Source: Antedon bifida (taxonomy: Eukaryota > Echinodermata > Crinoidea > Comatulida > Antedonidae). Taken from it: DNA of 64,000 nt. Under the pieces are notes generated by a model that was not told the DNA's origin, did not search any database, and saw only the letters and a program-made list of their open reading frames with translations. How positions within the stretch are numbered: position 1 is the first letter of the stretch; each line of letters begins with the position of its first letter. The position numbers were made by a program, and so were the translations under genes. This document shows positions 37,690 to 52,701 of this stretch, piece by piece. Location: NCBI GenBank assembly GCA_963402885.1, contig OY727095.1, positions 32,741,001 through 32,805,000 on the forward strand, read 5' to 3'.

Positions 37690-39777
37690 AAGCGTTATTT
37701 TCTTAAAATATAAACAAGTATATAGAATTAGGCCTAGCCTAGTAAATATGTTTATTAAACTAGTCGGAAATGTTAGATATGACGGTTATTTGTTCGCTTA
37801 TTATTATTAACGTGCGTGTAGGACTCGAGGCCTAGGCCTGCCCAAGCAGGCAGGTTATTCATTTTTGTGTGGTGGACAAGCCTGGCAACTTTTTTTTAAA
37901 GCAATTTTTGACCTCAATATTTAACAAAATAATAATATTTTTATACATAAATATCATGTCTTTATTTTGAGTTGCTTTAGCCTTTGTTTTATGTTAAAAA
38001 TAAATTGCCAATGAACGAAAAGTATAAATAATTAAATAAATCATTAAATTGCATTAGTTTATAGTAGGCCCTAATCTAAAAAATAGGGCCTCTAGTAGGC
38101 TGCTTGGACCTAGGATAGTGGCTAACCATTATTATTGATATATAGATAACCCGCCTACAGTAGGCTATGCCTATTAGTACTGTAGGTACAATAGGCTAGG
38201 CCTAGTTCCTAATTTAATGATTATACCACATAATCTATCGACGCACCAAAAGTAATTTGACCAATCGTGACACGCTGGACCATCCGAACTGTCACTTGTT
38301 GTTGGTCAACTGACAAATTCATCATTATGTTGTAGTATCCTCATTGACTGTCCAATGGAGGACCAAACTAATCATATACGGACCATGTCAAATAAGCACA
38401 CCGTAAAGTAGGAATGCAAAATGAAAAAAAAAATATTAATATTCCCAGAATTTATATTCGTTTTTATGTAGAAAGACTTTACATCGGGTATCTTGACCAA
38501 GGTACCACAATTTAAATTGGAAAGTATTGCCTAACTTACTGTGCCATAGTCGATAATGTATCATGATTCAACCATGTACAGTACAGTAAGCCAGATCAGG
38601 CTAAATGATGAGCGTTTTTTGTTGTCAAGTATAGCCTAGGCCACATTATCAGTGTGATACAGTGTGTACATTAATCACAAGACAAGGTATTTTTAAAATC
38701 TTGGCTTTATTTGCAATAAAGGTTTGGTTTGCAAACTTGTCAAATCACAAACAGTCACTATATTATTTTGGAGTTTAAACATTGCAACTTGTTATTTATT
38801 GCTCTGATGACATTACGGTTTTTGTTTATTCAATCTACGAAACAATCTGTCCTACAAGGAGTTTATAGGTTGTTTGTTGTTTTATGGCTTTGGATATTAC
38901 AGTGTGAGAGGTAAAAAGAATTATGTTTTCCAATCTGTGTAAATTTATTCATTGTAAGCAGAATGTGAATGATGTACACGCTTCCTTATTCTTTTGTCTA
39001 GGCCAGCAGCTTTGGTTCTGTTTAAAGCTCCTTAAACTTCCTGCGTCAAATGAAACTTTAATCACAGCCGCATCCTGCAAAATTATATTTTGGGATTTGA
39101 ATGCAAGTGTACGTAATTGAATAACTGAATGATATGCTGATATTCACACTCCCTGAAATTGGTTTCTCATTTAAAATTTAAATAGAACTATAAAATTAAT
39201 TTCAATTCGATACAGGAAGGTACAGTAGACCTAATATTCTCGCTTGCGTTGACCTTGGTTTGTATATTAACCCAATTTATAGAATTACCATTATTAATTT
39301 AATTATCTATAATTCTAATATTATGCAGAGATTTAAGAAAAAGGGATGATTCTGTATTTATGCATTTATAGAATATTTACAAGGTTTGTGCAGTTCATAA
39401 TTGATTGAGGATCCTTCTTGTATTTTAAATTTATCAAATGTTCTTTGGAAGAAAAAATAACCAATAGAACATCAGATTTAATTTTAACGTACACTATGCT
39501 TAATTTACCTTTCATACTTGGAATTTAATATAGATTTAATAATAATAATGTTTAAAATAAGCGATCATCGTCTTTTATGCTAATTTCAGCCTGTTAATCA
39601 AATTACAACATTTCGATCACATGCACAGGTTGCATGTGCACTTTATAATTCCATCAAATAATAATAAAGCAATCCTTACTTGATCAGTTTCCATAGAAAC
39701 ATGATGAACATTAACCTGACGACGTGGAATAGCAGTTTGCATGCGTTTAGATATTGGATAGAATTATATTATATAAA
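37690..39777. other. AT-rich intronic or intergenic sequence with a TAGGCCTA island
   Basis: The island is at about 38045-38225 (gtaggccctaatc, agggcctctagtaggctgct, taggctaggcctagttcc), again just downstream of a candidate first-exon donor (37688). Otherwise nothing coding is seen. Confidence 0.4.
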
Positions 39778-40140
39778 TAAAAACCTATGCATCGTAGGTA
39801 GGCTGAAGTTTATGCATAGAGCAATAAGATAAAGAAATTGTCTATACAGTGATTAGACTTGATTAGTAGTAACAACTGTGTACAGTATTGATATTTGCCA
39901 AAAATTCTAATTTCTAGGCTTTATTTTGTCTGTGGTTGCCAATATAGTGTGTACTGTAAGCTATAAAAACCTGAATGAATTGTAGGTAGGCTACAGTTTA
40001 TATCGAGAAACAATTGATAGAAATTGTCTAATACAGTGATTAGTAGTAACAATAACTGTGTATAGATATTTCCCAACAATTTTAGGCTTTAGAGTATTTT
40101 GGCTGTGGTTGCCAATACAGTGTGTAAGCTATAAAAACAA
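39778..40140. repeat. Diverged tandem duplication of about 170-190 bp
   Basis: Both copies contain gtaggtaggct, gaaattgtctatacagtgat (or gaaattgtctaatacagtga), ctgtggttgccaata and gctataaaaac; starts at 39794 and 39982. Non-coding. Confidence 0.75.
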
Positions 40141-43100
40141 ATGAAGGTCAGACTGTTTTGTACACATGGCTGCCATTTCCTCTTATATCCCAATGTTTAT
40201 TCATACTTTCATTACCATTTGACCCTGTTTTGTTATACAATAAGATCTCACAAGTTCATATTGTCTTTAAATGGTTGATATTTGGTATATTGTCTGGTGT
40301 AAAGTCTAATATTTTGTTAATGATACTGTACATGTAGAGATAATTATATAATATTATAATGTTATATTGAATTTCCTGGTGAATCAAATATTTGCTTTTA
40401 CTGTACTGTATAGTTCAAGTTGCGTGTTTCATGCCAAGTACAGTATCAGTATAACCATGGTATGGTACTGTACATAGTATTTAGATGGATAATCTTTTCC
40501 TATTATTAACATATGTTTATGGATATTTAGGATCCTAGCCTAACACTCCTATTACCAAATCCTGTGCAGGTGGTAAAGTATGCTAATTAGATTTTAATTT
40601 TCCATGCAAAAAATATAATCTACTACATTACATCTAGATGTCTTTTTTTTTTAAAATTGTATATTATTATTAATCCAATTGTAAACATCTGAAAGTCTCT
40701 TGAAATGTATTCATAGCCCACATTCTTGGCTCGGTTCCAAGGAGTGAATTCTATCGGCTTTAAAAATCTGGATTATCCTTCGCATGGTTTCTGTATGCTA
40801 ATTATATTAAAATATGGCCCCTAGTCCTGTATCATGGATGTTTATCATTCGCTGAAGCATTTGGAATCCTCTCTCTCACTACACACTGACACGCTCCATT
40901 CCTGCAGTTCTATTTATCCTTCGGTCACGCTTGATAAGTTAGGCACAATTGGCATGCTGTAAGTGAAAACTAAGTGTAAAAGAATTGACAATATGACCCG
41001 TTGCACTGCAGGAAAAGAAGTTTAGAAAGTTACTAGGAGCGTATAAAAATTGAATAGGTGCAGCTGCCTTGTCTCACGATATAATTATGAACTTGTAATT
41101 TATTGTAATATTTTTAGGCACCTGGTGTTATTATGGTGGATACTAGATGAGAAGGTGGTGGGAAAGTGGTATTTTAATATTCATTATTAGTGTTTAATTG
41201 ATCCTTCTAATGTAGGAGCTACAGTACATGCTTTGTTGATGATCATACTACTGATGTACACTAAACAAACAATAGACTTTCCCTTTTTCCATTAGCAATA
41301 GTATTACAGGTTTATACAGTACACTACACCTGATTGTATCTTGACCCTTATTTGTTTAAAAGTACTGTACTATCTGTACAGTATCTTCAGAATGTCAATA
41401 TCAACCAATAGTAAAATACATTCTACAGTACAGATACTGCTTTCCAATGCTAGGAGTGACCGCTACATTAATGTAGTATGACAGGACCATTGAAAAGTCT
41501 CTATGTTAATAGCAAACTGTAGTCCAATAGAATACATAGAATTTCTTTTCATTTCACAAATTAGGACCGTTTTACCTTGTTTAATTCAAAATAGTACTTT
41601 GAAAGGTTTAATGAACTTGATTTAAAATTAAAAACTGAATTTTCTATACGTCGTAAACTAGTGAGCCCCAAGGTATGTAAATTTTAGAATACAAAATTAT
41701 CATTCATGTATATTAATTGATGTATTATTGTATTACAGTATTTTCATTATTAAGCAATACTGAAGTTTAAACTACTGTACTGTAAAGCTTGAAAACAATA
41801 CAGAATAAAATACTGTAGAATGTAGCAAACAGCCTCATGCATGGAGACAATAGGTCATAAGGTCAGACCAGTTGCGGGCTGGCTTATTATGCCATAGTGT
41901 CTGAGTGTGCATTAAGCAGAGGAAGTGACCATCAATAAATTTAAATATTATTATACAATTTTTAATAACATTTTCCTAGTTTCTTTTAAATTTTTAAATA
42001 TAAACCCATTACAGTTGCCTAATGTACAGTACAGTTACTATTCTGTTAAATCAACAACTTTGGTCAAACAATCCCCTTAATATTTCGTTTCACAATCATA
42101 ATTTTTGTCACAGTTATTAATTTAATAGAGGACTATCAGGAGGACTATACAGTGTACGTTTTTAAGCCATCACCACGTACAGCATTATTTATGAAATGAA
42201 AACTTATATTGATAAGTAGAACTTTAAAGTATGTGATAACTTTGCTGCATGCGTGTCTGTTGTCATGAAATATGCAAGAGTACCCATGAGGCAATTGTGT
42301 ATAGCAATTCGCTATCTAGCCGGCGACATCATCATCATTGTCGTCATCATAATCATCATCATTCTAAAATGTTCTTTATCCCTCTGCAGCTGCTGTTATT
42401 GTTCCAAAATTAAAACTTTGCACGATTGTAGTCTGCAGTACTTCAACGTGCAGGAAGGTGTTTCAATGATTGGTTAATTATTAATCAATTTATTTAAGAA
42501 TGGAAAATGGCACATACTTTAGTTGACCTGTTTAATATACTGTAGTAGTAGGACTTGTACAAAGGATAGAGGTGATCCTGCTAAACCCTTGGTAGACCAA
42601 GTCACAATCATTTTTAATCGAGGGGGGATGGGAAGTGGAAGATTTTTCTTAACGTTTCGTCCAAGCATAAAGAGGCATGTTGGACCACCAAATGACGAAT
42701 CATACACATTGACATTTTTTGTCACACCCTTTCCCAAAACATTAACTAAAAAACTTGTTTTTCTAAAAAATATTTGCTACAGTATTGACTATATGTAAAT
42801 AACATCAATTCTAATTCTATCCATTGATTGTACAGTATCTTATAATGATTCTACCTAATGTATAGTTTTTGTTGCATCTATTTTGTAGTAAATTAATATT
42901 AATAGCGTTTCTTTAATACTGCATTTTACCATTATTCCATTAATTATCTTTAGTAGCGACATAATAATATTTTGTATCAACATTTCAATATTTGTGGTTT
43001 AGATACAATACAGTTAAATTAGTATTAATTACCCATAATGAGGCATTGTATAAAACCACTACACATTGATGGATCCTTTTACTAACATAACCTTTAAATT

Positions 43101-43779
43101 GTAATTTCTATTTTTAATGAAAATCCATTAAGTTTCTCACTAAAATACATTGCATATTAATGATATTAAAGTCTATGAATTTATTAACTACAATGTGATT
43201 ATAATAATCATAACGAATGGCGTACAGTAAGCTGTGTTGTAGAAGATAGTCACATGTCTATTTCCTGTATATAATTTTAGAACTCGCTGTAGAAACGATT
43301 TAAATTATAAATTTAATTAACAGTTAACAAATGGGTGGGCTTGCGATATTATTCATATGAGTGAGCACAATAGGCTAAAGGGTCTTTGAACCACAAAGAG
43401 TTGCCATTTGTGAATGCTTGTTGAGATTCTATAGCAGCTCGATATACTAGATACAGCTGTGCCGTGCATAAATTGTGTCAGGTACGCTGATGAACTCTAG
43501 TAATTAGTTTAATGCCAAATATGTTTTGTAGGTAAACACACACATAACAGTGTGTGGTATTTCGAATCATTTTGATTTACTATAAGTACTATAGTATGGT
43601 TGTTAGAGCCTTACTGTAGATGTTTTTGTATTAAGATAGCTCGGAGACAGGAAAGAATAATTGGGGAGACCATTTTAGTTCGCGCGATGCAAGGAAGCCT
43701 CTAGCTTAGGCTTGGACTCGGGAGGTGGGGTATAATAGTATCGGGCATAATCTTAAATCATTTTTATTATAATTCTCTT
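40141..43779. other. Long AT-rich stretch, no gene seen
   Basis: Rich in short palindromes of the TACTGTA/TACAGTA type. A region near 40730-41000 is less AT-rich and without repeats and might be regulatory, but nothing specific was recognised. Confidence 0.4.
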
Positions 43780-44055
43780 GTCATCATTGTCAATGTCATC
43801 TCATTATCATCTACATCATTTTCATCATCATACTCTTCTTCTGCCATTGCTAACATCATCATTGTCATCATACTCGTCACCTGACATCATCCTCATCACC
43901 TGACATCATCATCATCTTACAATTACATCATCATCACCTTACATCATCATCACCTTATATCATCACCTTACATCATCATCATCTTCACCTGACATCATCG
44001 TCACCTGACATCATTATCATCGTCACCTGACATCATCATCATCATCATTATTATT
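43780..44055. repeat. CATCAT/CACCTGACAT microsatellite-like array
   Basis: Imperfect array of catcat, catcatcacctgacat and catcatcaccttacat units. Confidence 0.9.
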
Positions 44056-46823
44056 GCTGTCTGTCATTTTCATCAAATCAGTCATTTTATCCTCATAATT
44101 GAATTTCAGCACAGTAATTATTAATACTGTATGTGTTCTTTTCATTTTAAAATGTACATCCAAAATTTAGTATTTAAAACATTCTCCGTATGGTGCTGCA
44201 TTCTATTAATGATCTTATAGATTAAGAAAACATGTTCCCAGTTTCTTTGTGTTGATTAAGTCGACTTAGGAGGCTGCATACATGCTCTTATCCATAAAAC
44301 TAGAAATTTATTTGACAACATCAGGTCAATAATTCCATTAAAAGTAATGGCGTTGTGAGGTTTTCATTGGACAATGAAGCAATAGATTTTTGCTACAGTT
44401 ACATTGTGTACTTAGTATTTTCATTTCTAATGTATTAATAGTTTTGACAAAGGTTAAATAAGCACAGAATTGAAATATGAAAATGATATCTTTCTTTATA
44501 AATAGACTTTAAATTGTTATTTCTTTGTTTATTTCTTGTTCAACTTCCTATTTCTTCAACAACCGGACGGAATTCTCAAAACAAACCCTGCTAAAATTGT
44601 CACGGTCTTCAACCAAGGGACTGTTTATGCTACAGAACGTTGAATTGTGATTATAGGATAAAATCTATCAATCAATCTATCAACCTCATTTAAATTTAAA
44701 ACCATTTTTTAAAAGGGTTATTGAAAATGCAAAGCGCTCAGGCGGTAAAACGTTCAGGATGCTCTGGTAGTTAACTGAAGGTCAACACCGGTCAACAAAG
44801 TTTTGTTTTTTTCTCATTGTATCTAAAATTTTTAAAGCGAAATATGATTAAAAATGACATTCCAACACCCAATTGGGTGATTTTAACCGTTATTTTGAGG
44901 ACGTCTTAGACTCATATACTGTACACTAACTGGTTATTTGAAATTTGTCCTGTTTCTGCTGTTAAGAAAGTGTGGATAATGTTCGTTTTACAGTATTAAT
45001 CGGTAATTTGATCGCAGCAGGAATGGGCCCCAAGATCATCATATAACTGACAGTGTTACAGTCACCAGAAGTTATACAAGTAGCATACATATTAATATAT
45101 TCTTAGTGTGTTTAGTATTTAATTATTGTTGAAGTATTAATTTTGCTCTTCGTTCAGTAGTTCCCAGGGTATACAACAGTAACTGACTAGCAGCTGTCCT
45201 CAGAAACTAGCATAATAAATGAACATCAAAATGATTGCATGAATCTGTAAACTTACAACCAATCTGGCATGTACTGTATAACTCACGAGCAATCCCAAGA
45301 CATTGTCTTTTGTCATTGCTTCTCGTTTGATTGGCTACTTGATCGTAAACCCTGGATTTGACAGTGGCAATAGTCTCTAGGTAAACAAAAGACCTTGTAC
45401 CATTTATATAATATCATATCAAAATTGCACAATGCCTAGCAACAGATTACAACAAGCATTCATTCATTCATCAGTGGAAAATTATTTCCATTGTCAAATT
45501 ATACATATACAAATGTTTCATAATGCTGATATAAATCTTAAATAATAAGAATTTTTTTTGTAATTAATAGAATATATCATACTAATTTGTTATTCACTAT
45601 CTAGTCTTTATAATAAACATACTGTAAAGCAGTATCTGATAATATTTATTAAGAAATTTGTTTTAGCTGTATAGATTTAAATTTATTATGCCAAGTTATA
45701 ATATGAAAATAGAACAGTTGACATGTAGCCAAGATGCACTTACTAGTATATAGTACTTTTATTAAGACATTAAATTTGATTCTGAAGTATTTTGTTTCCA
45801 TAAACGTTGTATCTTAAACTTTAAAGATAGGCCATAATACGGCCATTTGCATAGTAGTAAAGTTAGTTTGTAAATGATTTATTTAAATGCCACTGCCATT
45901 TGTTCATCAGTATCACTGATACTCAGTCCAATTTATCATTTTGTTTACATACTCTACCTCTTACATTTATGTCAATATTTAATGATCATTGACTAACATT
46001 CCATATTTATCTCACTACTGTTACCCTGTTCACAATATGTATTTGATTTTAGGCGGGCTTACCAAGTGTTAAATTTGATATGAAATACATTACAGTTTTT
46101 CTATTAGTAAAGTTTATATTTCAATTTTCGGCCCAGTATATTGTGTTATCCCATGTCGCTTCCATCTATAATCGAATATCAAAGGCAAACTACAATCGCT
46201 AGATGTTTGAGCCGTAATACAATAAAATTGTATTTTAGCTTTTGCTTTGTCAACAAAATAAGCAATTTTAATATTGCAAGAAGCGCTTTTCAATTTTTAA
46301 TTACCATCAGCTCGTAGCTTGTGTAATATCTCAAATGGAAAAACTGTAAAGCTTTTCATGCCGTACATTTAATTTTTTATTGCACCGAAAGGTTTTTGAT
46401 GTTTTGTGTGTTTAGATTAAAGCCACACTATCCATCCACTCGTACATGGTACAGTAATACTAAATTCTAGTCCTGTTTTGAATTTTATTTAAAGAGTTTT
46501 CACGCACGTTCGATTATCAAGCGATGCAAATTCTAAGGTATGGAACTAGTATTACTGTTAGTAATTGTATACTGTTATATTGCCACAGTGCAATATATAG
46601 TACCATTAGCATTAGTATAACTGTAAAATAGTGGATGATTCATTCTTTGGCCGGTAGCCAATACGGCGACAGATGAGGTATAATAGGTGTTATATAGACA
46701 AGTTTGTTGTTTAATGAATTAGCACAGATTCACAACTTTTTTTTAATGAACTTTCAAAATTTATTTTTCATTATAACAACACCCGATTCTGTATTTGATC
46801 ACCACATTCATTATCTGTCCAGC
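44056..46823. other. Long AT-rich stretch, no gene seen
   Basis: No supported exon, MITE or tandem repeat recognised here. Confidence 0.4.
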
Positions 46824-46890
46824 ATCATACTGTACATGATACAGGTGTCACATGTGATACATGTGACGTTGTATCACACAATTTGCCAGA
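46824..46890. repeat. Palindromic repeat family 2, fragment
   Basis: gatacaggtgtcacatgtga and tacatgtgacgttgtatcac are near inverted copies and match the inner part of 5840-6022 (acagcatcacatgtg). Confidence 0.5.
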
Positions 46891-47929
46891 TGACACTGTA
46901 CAAATTACAGTTACGTATGTCAGAAAAGTACAGTGTTCTATATTAGTTTTATTGAAATTAAATATAGTAAGATAATCAGCTATCATTGGTATTAAATCAT
47001 AGTTTAATGTGTGAAAGGGTGACATGAAAACAATAAGACCTACCAGTAGATTATGTTGCTTTTCTAAGTAGTGTAGCAGAGAGTATTAAACTTTATTACT
47101 GAACAAAATTGATTTATGATAGCAGATTTAAATAATAAAAGACAAGACAAAAGATTTAAACCAATAAACTTTAGAACTACTGTATGATGATTTAGATAGA
47201 AACTGTACAGTCTGTGCATTTCCCTGTTTTTTCCCTTTAGGATATTCTTAGGCCCTCTGGTAGAACAATCTTGTACTGGATAGTCCACCCACAAAGAAAA
47301 AAAATAAATATAAGTCTCCCCTCCACAATTTGTTTTCCCTATTAAGGTGTCTCGTTCTAGTAAATATAATTATATTTATCTGAATATAATTATTTTTATG
47401 TTGACATTATCAAGTTCTTGCTGAGAGGGCCATCAAGTTTGTTTGAGGCAAAGTTCTGAGGTTAGATCGTTTCCATAGTGATGTCACCCATTCATTGAAT
47501 GACATGTGACTGAATTGGCCATTCATAGTGCTTGCTATGCTAACAGGTAGAGTAATGCTACTCATGATGGGATTGTCTCAAGCGGCCTCAACTTGAATGA
47601 AGCTGGTTCTTGTTATTTATAAGACATACTGGAGGGTGGTCATAATCATTTTTTTAAGTATTACTCTTTTATGGCTTGAATTAAAGATGCCAGCCTTCCA
47701 ATCCCAGGAGCTTTGGTCCAAATCTACCTCGCTTTATAGGATTTCTTATGGCTTATGACTGATTTTGTATAAAGCATGCACATTGGCCTTTGAACTACAC
47801 TCAACATTATTTTCATAATAACATTTTATTTTAACATCAAGTGCAGTACACTTAAGAATGTGCTCCTCTTCAATTAAATTAAAACATACGATACGATGAC
47901 ACCTTTCCGTCATCAAACTTTTGTATGCA
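46891..47929. other. Spacer, repeat-poor part at 47360-47620
   Basis: No exon supported. The part around 47400-47600 has balanced composition and no repeats (ttgctgagagggccatcaag and neighbours), which would suit conserved non-coding DNA. Confidence 0.35.
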
Positions 47930-48230
47930 AAAGTTTATTGAAAAAAGTGGTATGCAAATTGAAAAAACACATTCTTTCTTCTTAAAAACAGTGTGCATGC
48001 TGTTAATTTCCAATTAATTATCTCCTATCAGTATGCAAATTTATAATTTTTCTTTCATAAAAGATTCTGTTAAAAATTAACATTTTTATAGGTTTCCTCT
48101 TAATAAATTAATAGCAACATATTTTATTACTAAAAATTAAAACAATTTCATAATATATATTGATGTTTCATGGTTATTTTATTCAATTTTAATGGCAAAA
48201 TGTTTGTGTAATTCTCGTATAATGCAAATG
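47930..48230. promoter_or_regulatory. Octamer (ATGCAAAT) cluster, candidate enhancer
   Basis: Three perfect ATGCAAAT octamers (47952, 48033, 48222) and one near match (atgcaaaa, 47935) lie within 300 bp, with a homeodomain-type caattaattatc at about 48011. Octamers bind POU proteins in animals. The cluster lies in a long gene-poor region possibly within an intron of the gene that starts coding at 57605. Confidence 0.35.
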
Positions 48231-48802
48231 ATATAGATTAGTAAAAATGCATTTATTGCTGTACAAATTCATTTTAATAATTGATACAAAAATGATGTTA
48301 CTAAATAAAACCAACTAAATTAAAAATAAAAAACATAGTCTATTTCGTGCCTAGCTAACCCGAATAAACTGACAAATGCCATATTCTCATCGAAGAGCGA
48401 GATATACTCGGAAAGTAGAAAATTCATTGAACACCCCTCTCCCTAAATGGTACAGTCCACAATACAAATACATTCATGTTAACCACCCAGAGAATGTTAA
48501 TTATACATTAGAAATGATTAATGCTTTAAATGTCTCATTTCATTATAAATATCGTACCCTGGAAAATCCCTGCTGTCATTAAGAAACGTAATGAAAACCA
48601 ATACCCAGATGACCATTAGAGAATGAAAGCTCTCAGAATTGAGAATGTATATGTACAGTATTACGAGTTTTGATTTCTTTGTCATTAATTTTAGTTTGTA
48701 TGGATTTTTTTGTATGCAAGAACTACCACTACAGAATGGATACTTTTTTGTAGGAACCTCAGACCCTGCAGTGCTCTGGTTTTTTTTACAAACAATTAAT
48801 AA

Positions 48803-48975
48803 ATACTGTAGTAACACTATAAAACTAGTTTGACAAAAAAAAGTGTGATGTGCTCAAATATAGTAGTGTGCCCACATATGGTAGTGATATGCCCACATTT
48901 GGTACTGACATCATCATGTCCATATATATATATGGGCACATTTTTCACATAAAGTTTGATTGTGTAGGCAGAGAT
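48803..48975. mobile_element. Palindromic MITE family 1, copy K (diverged)
   Basis: Left end is degenerate (ctgtagtaacactataaaac), interior typical (agtttgacaaaaaaaagtgt, several AATATGGTAGTG-type modules), right end gattgtgtaggcagagattt. Confidence 0.8.
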
Positions 48976-49497
48976 TTAGTATAAGCATTGCAGGAATAAA
49001 GACGTACAGAGTGCAGTAAATTATGATAACAAATAATACTGTATAGTGTTTCGTTTATTTTAGGTATTAGAAATGGTAAAAAAACAGATTTTACCTGTCT
49101 ACACTGAGACAGCATTAGATGAACTTATTAACTTTGGCAAAGCTTGTTGGGTAAACCCTATCAACTCACCCTAAGCCTGTTTGAAAAAGCTGACGCTTAG
49201 GCCATTTAGACGGGCTTAGTTTTAGATTGAGTCTGTATGAAAAGCCACAGGGTCAACTGAATGCATATTGATCATATCAGAAATGTTTAAAGCCACAACT
49301 CTGTTGATTAATTACATAGTAGTCACATTAGTAATGTATTTTTTGTTAATCATTAATTGAAACTTCAAAACTCTTTGAAATTACTCAGTTATTAAGAAGT
49401 TTAGTTTTTATTGACTCGCGTCACGGCCATCATATCCATGTAAAACAAATCCATTTAAAAAAAAATCATTTATTTGTTATCATTTATTTATTTATAT

Positions 49498-49861
49498 ATT
49501 TTCTGATTTTGAACTTGGCAATCCTCAAGAAGTTTATTTTCAGCTCTGTTCATAATAACATCATCATGAGTAAGTTAATCACGATCAACTCAGAAGCGAT
49601 ATTTATTACTTATATATTGTTTACATGTCTCACCAATGTCAAAAACAACACATAGCTACTTTTATTATCAATTATTTATTTATTTACTGTATGAATGATA
49701 TTTTTGATGTTGAACTAGGTAATGCTCAAGAAGTTTATTTTCAGCTCTGTTCATAATAACATCATCATGAGTAAGTTAATCATGATCAACTCAGAAGCGA
49801 TATTTATTACTTATATATTGTTTACATGTCTCATCAGTGTCAAAAACAACACACAGCTACT
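49498..49861. repeat. 201-bp tandem duplication
   Basis: Block with caagaagtttattttcagct, ctgttcataataacatcatc, atgagtaagttaatcacgat and ttgtttacatgtctcaccaa recurs 201 bp later with few changes (c/t in cacgat, accaa/atcag). It is recent-looking; the 74-codon frame in copy 2 is not believed. Confidence 0.9.
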
Positions 49862-52701
49862 AAACAACTGGCAGGCCTGTCCCCAGCCATTTACACAAAC
49901 ACAAGACAAGACAGCTCTCTGTGATTCATTGGCTTCAACTGTCTAGCCACCCTGGGACAAAGTAATTAATCTAGACTTGTTTGTCCAGCTACCCATGAGC
50001 TATTCTTGGGGTCTCTATAGACTCCCATTACCAGACACATGAATGATGTTCTAGACTTGTTTACCAGCTGTTTATACAGTGATCTATTTGATGCATATTT
50101 CAATATAAATGCAGAAATCATGCTTGTCACAATATAAACACATAATTTGTTGCTGTCCTATTGATTTATTTATACAAATAGTTATACTGGAATGTTTCCA
50201 AGAAGTTTCAGTATATTTTAAACCAAATCATCTACATTTAGCCATATCTATTCCAATGATAGACTTGCTACACCAGCCATTCATGTAGTCTTACTGTTCC
50301 AGCTGGTCTTGCCAATCTGTATATAGTAAATACCATAATTTATTTTGAATTATTATGTATGAGGAGATAATAACTCAAATCACTAATGAAATTTGGCCAT
50401 CATCATGTTGCAATTATTAATTGTGACATTATTTATTTGATTCCTTATCCAGTTGAATTGCTAATGTGAGATGGCATGATGAAGGTTCACAAGAAATTGG
50501 TATACAGTTGATGAAAACAGAACAAAATAGCCTGTTATGGAGTCAATTTGAGACCTTCACCCTGCACTGGGTTGAAAATGGCTAGCAATCATGATAATAT
50601 AGAAAATATATAAATAATAATGAAAATTATTACATAATAACATAATATCATTCAGATTAAATTCAAAATATGAATGTTCTATATGACCTTTAACCCTTGG
50701 AAGTGGCAAATTGATTATTAATAATATTATTAACCTACCGTAGACTTACACTATAGTAATTTTGTAAAGCATGTGCACCAGTAATTATTCATTGATGATT
50801 ACGACGACCATCGGCGCTGTTATTGTGAAATGTTGCTGATGTTGCCGCTACAGTACTTAAAGCATACATAGTAGGCTGCCTATGACGTAAGCAGTCACTA
50901 CTAAGATTTGTAGCATTAATTCTGCTGATCTACAGACCTGGAGATTTCTGAATTTGCCGTTTTACTACGTCAGCTTAAATAATGTTATATTCTGGTATAG
51001 TTTCATACATGTGAAATTAAACACATGGACACAACGTTAAACATTTCTGAAGGAGTGTTCATTATTCAAGTGACATTTATTTTAGTTAATTTAATTTGCC
51101 AATTATTTAAATGGAAACATGTGCTTATGAGCTAAGTCTCATTTCAGATACAGTATAGATTTATATATTTTTCAAACCTTTCCAAAATGAATAATTTTGT
51201 AGCATTGTATATTAAATTGAACATTATGCATCGTTTAAACACGATTAGGTTTTGAGATTCTAAATATGATTTATTTAGTTTCTTCTAGAATGAATTAAAT
51301 TATCTTTTTCATGGTCACCAATTTAAATTCAGAAAGCTACAACATATTGCATTAAACTATGTCTCCAGTTTTGCTTGTGCCAGAAGAGACACGGCATTAG
51401 TAAGTCCTCAAACGTAATTTTGCTCATGCCTGGCAATGTGTCTTCATCTTTGATATTGCTTACTGTTCTTTCCAATTTTCTTCAAAATACAATTTGTTAA
51501 TGGGATAGATATCTAATTTAAATCTGTTCGTAACTTATTCATATATTCTGTCAGATAGATCATTTAGGCACATGCTTTAACTTGGACATTTCAATAAACG
51601 TCCATACTAGCCTCAAGATGTTACGGCGTTTCAAGTCTATACTCACCAACACCTATTTTCTACAGTGATCACAGATAGAACTATGTCTTTAAAACACATC
51701 TTCTAATGTATCTCGTTACACATTTTCTGTAACCGAGAATATCTTCACAATATTATATTTTTTTCCATTTCCTATGCCAATCTTGCATTTCAGTCCAACA
51801 ACAACCATCATTTCTCAATATCATTTTAACCTTTAAACTTTAAGTCAGTTCCACATAGCGAATACTTTGAAATCTAAACCCATTTTAATGTGATATATCA
51901 TTTTTGTATTTTCCAATACTTATTGCGTTTTTGTAGCGTTAATACAATACTGTATGTTAATTTAAATGTAATTACTACTTCATCTTTTATACAAATCCCA
52001 ATGTAAAACTTGATATGTTTCAGTTGAGACTTTGTGCTCAAGTAATTTGAAATATTTTCTAATAACGAAGATGGATTTTTTTAAATATATTTTTATCATG
52101 GTTTTTTTTATACATTAGTTATTGGCATCTGAGGGTTTTGTTTAAAAGTAGGTTGGCTCTGATCGAGTACTAAAAACGATTACGCTGTACAATCATTTAC
52201 TGTTAAAGTAGAAAGAAACGTACACAATTGTATAACGCTGAATTTCAATGAAATATGATCATGTGATATTGTGTAGAAGCAAAACTGAGAGAACAATAAT
52301 TTATGATAATAAGTACCTCTTTGTTTAAAGGAAAATAAATAGAGATCTACAAATGACAGAATCTAAAATAACTGTAGTACAAAACAACGTGAATTATTTA
52401 AAATGATATTGATAGAATGATCATGGTACGATTATTTACCTGGCATACAATGCTAGTATTACTGCAGTACTACATGCAAGCAAGGCATATTGATTTCTCA
52501 AAATTAATTTTCATGCAAATATTATCTAATATCAAGATATTTCCAGCTATATATAAATTTGACCTTTAATTGTATTGATAAGGATTTACCTTATGATTTA
52601 TTAATAATAATAATTTATGATACCAAAAATTCAAGTTTAATGTTAAAAATGATAACTCAATAGGCTAAAGCACTACCGATTAGCTTGGGGTACAGTAGTA
52701 G
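49862..52701. other. Long AT-rich stretch, no gene seen
   Basis: No supported exon or repeat. A less AT-rich part is at about 50780-50980. Confidence 0.4.

Noticed and set aside
42519-42798. Overlapping frames on both strands (72 and 91 codons) with a retroelement-like look.
   Set aside because: No reverse transcriptase, gag or integrase motif could be identified.
48376-48582. 68-codon + strand frame starting MPYSHRRARYTRK.
   Set aside because: No family, no splice or promoter signal, and the AT-rich background makes a frame of this size unremarkable.
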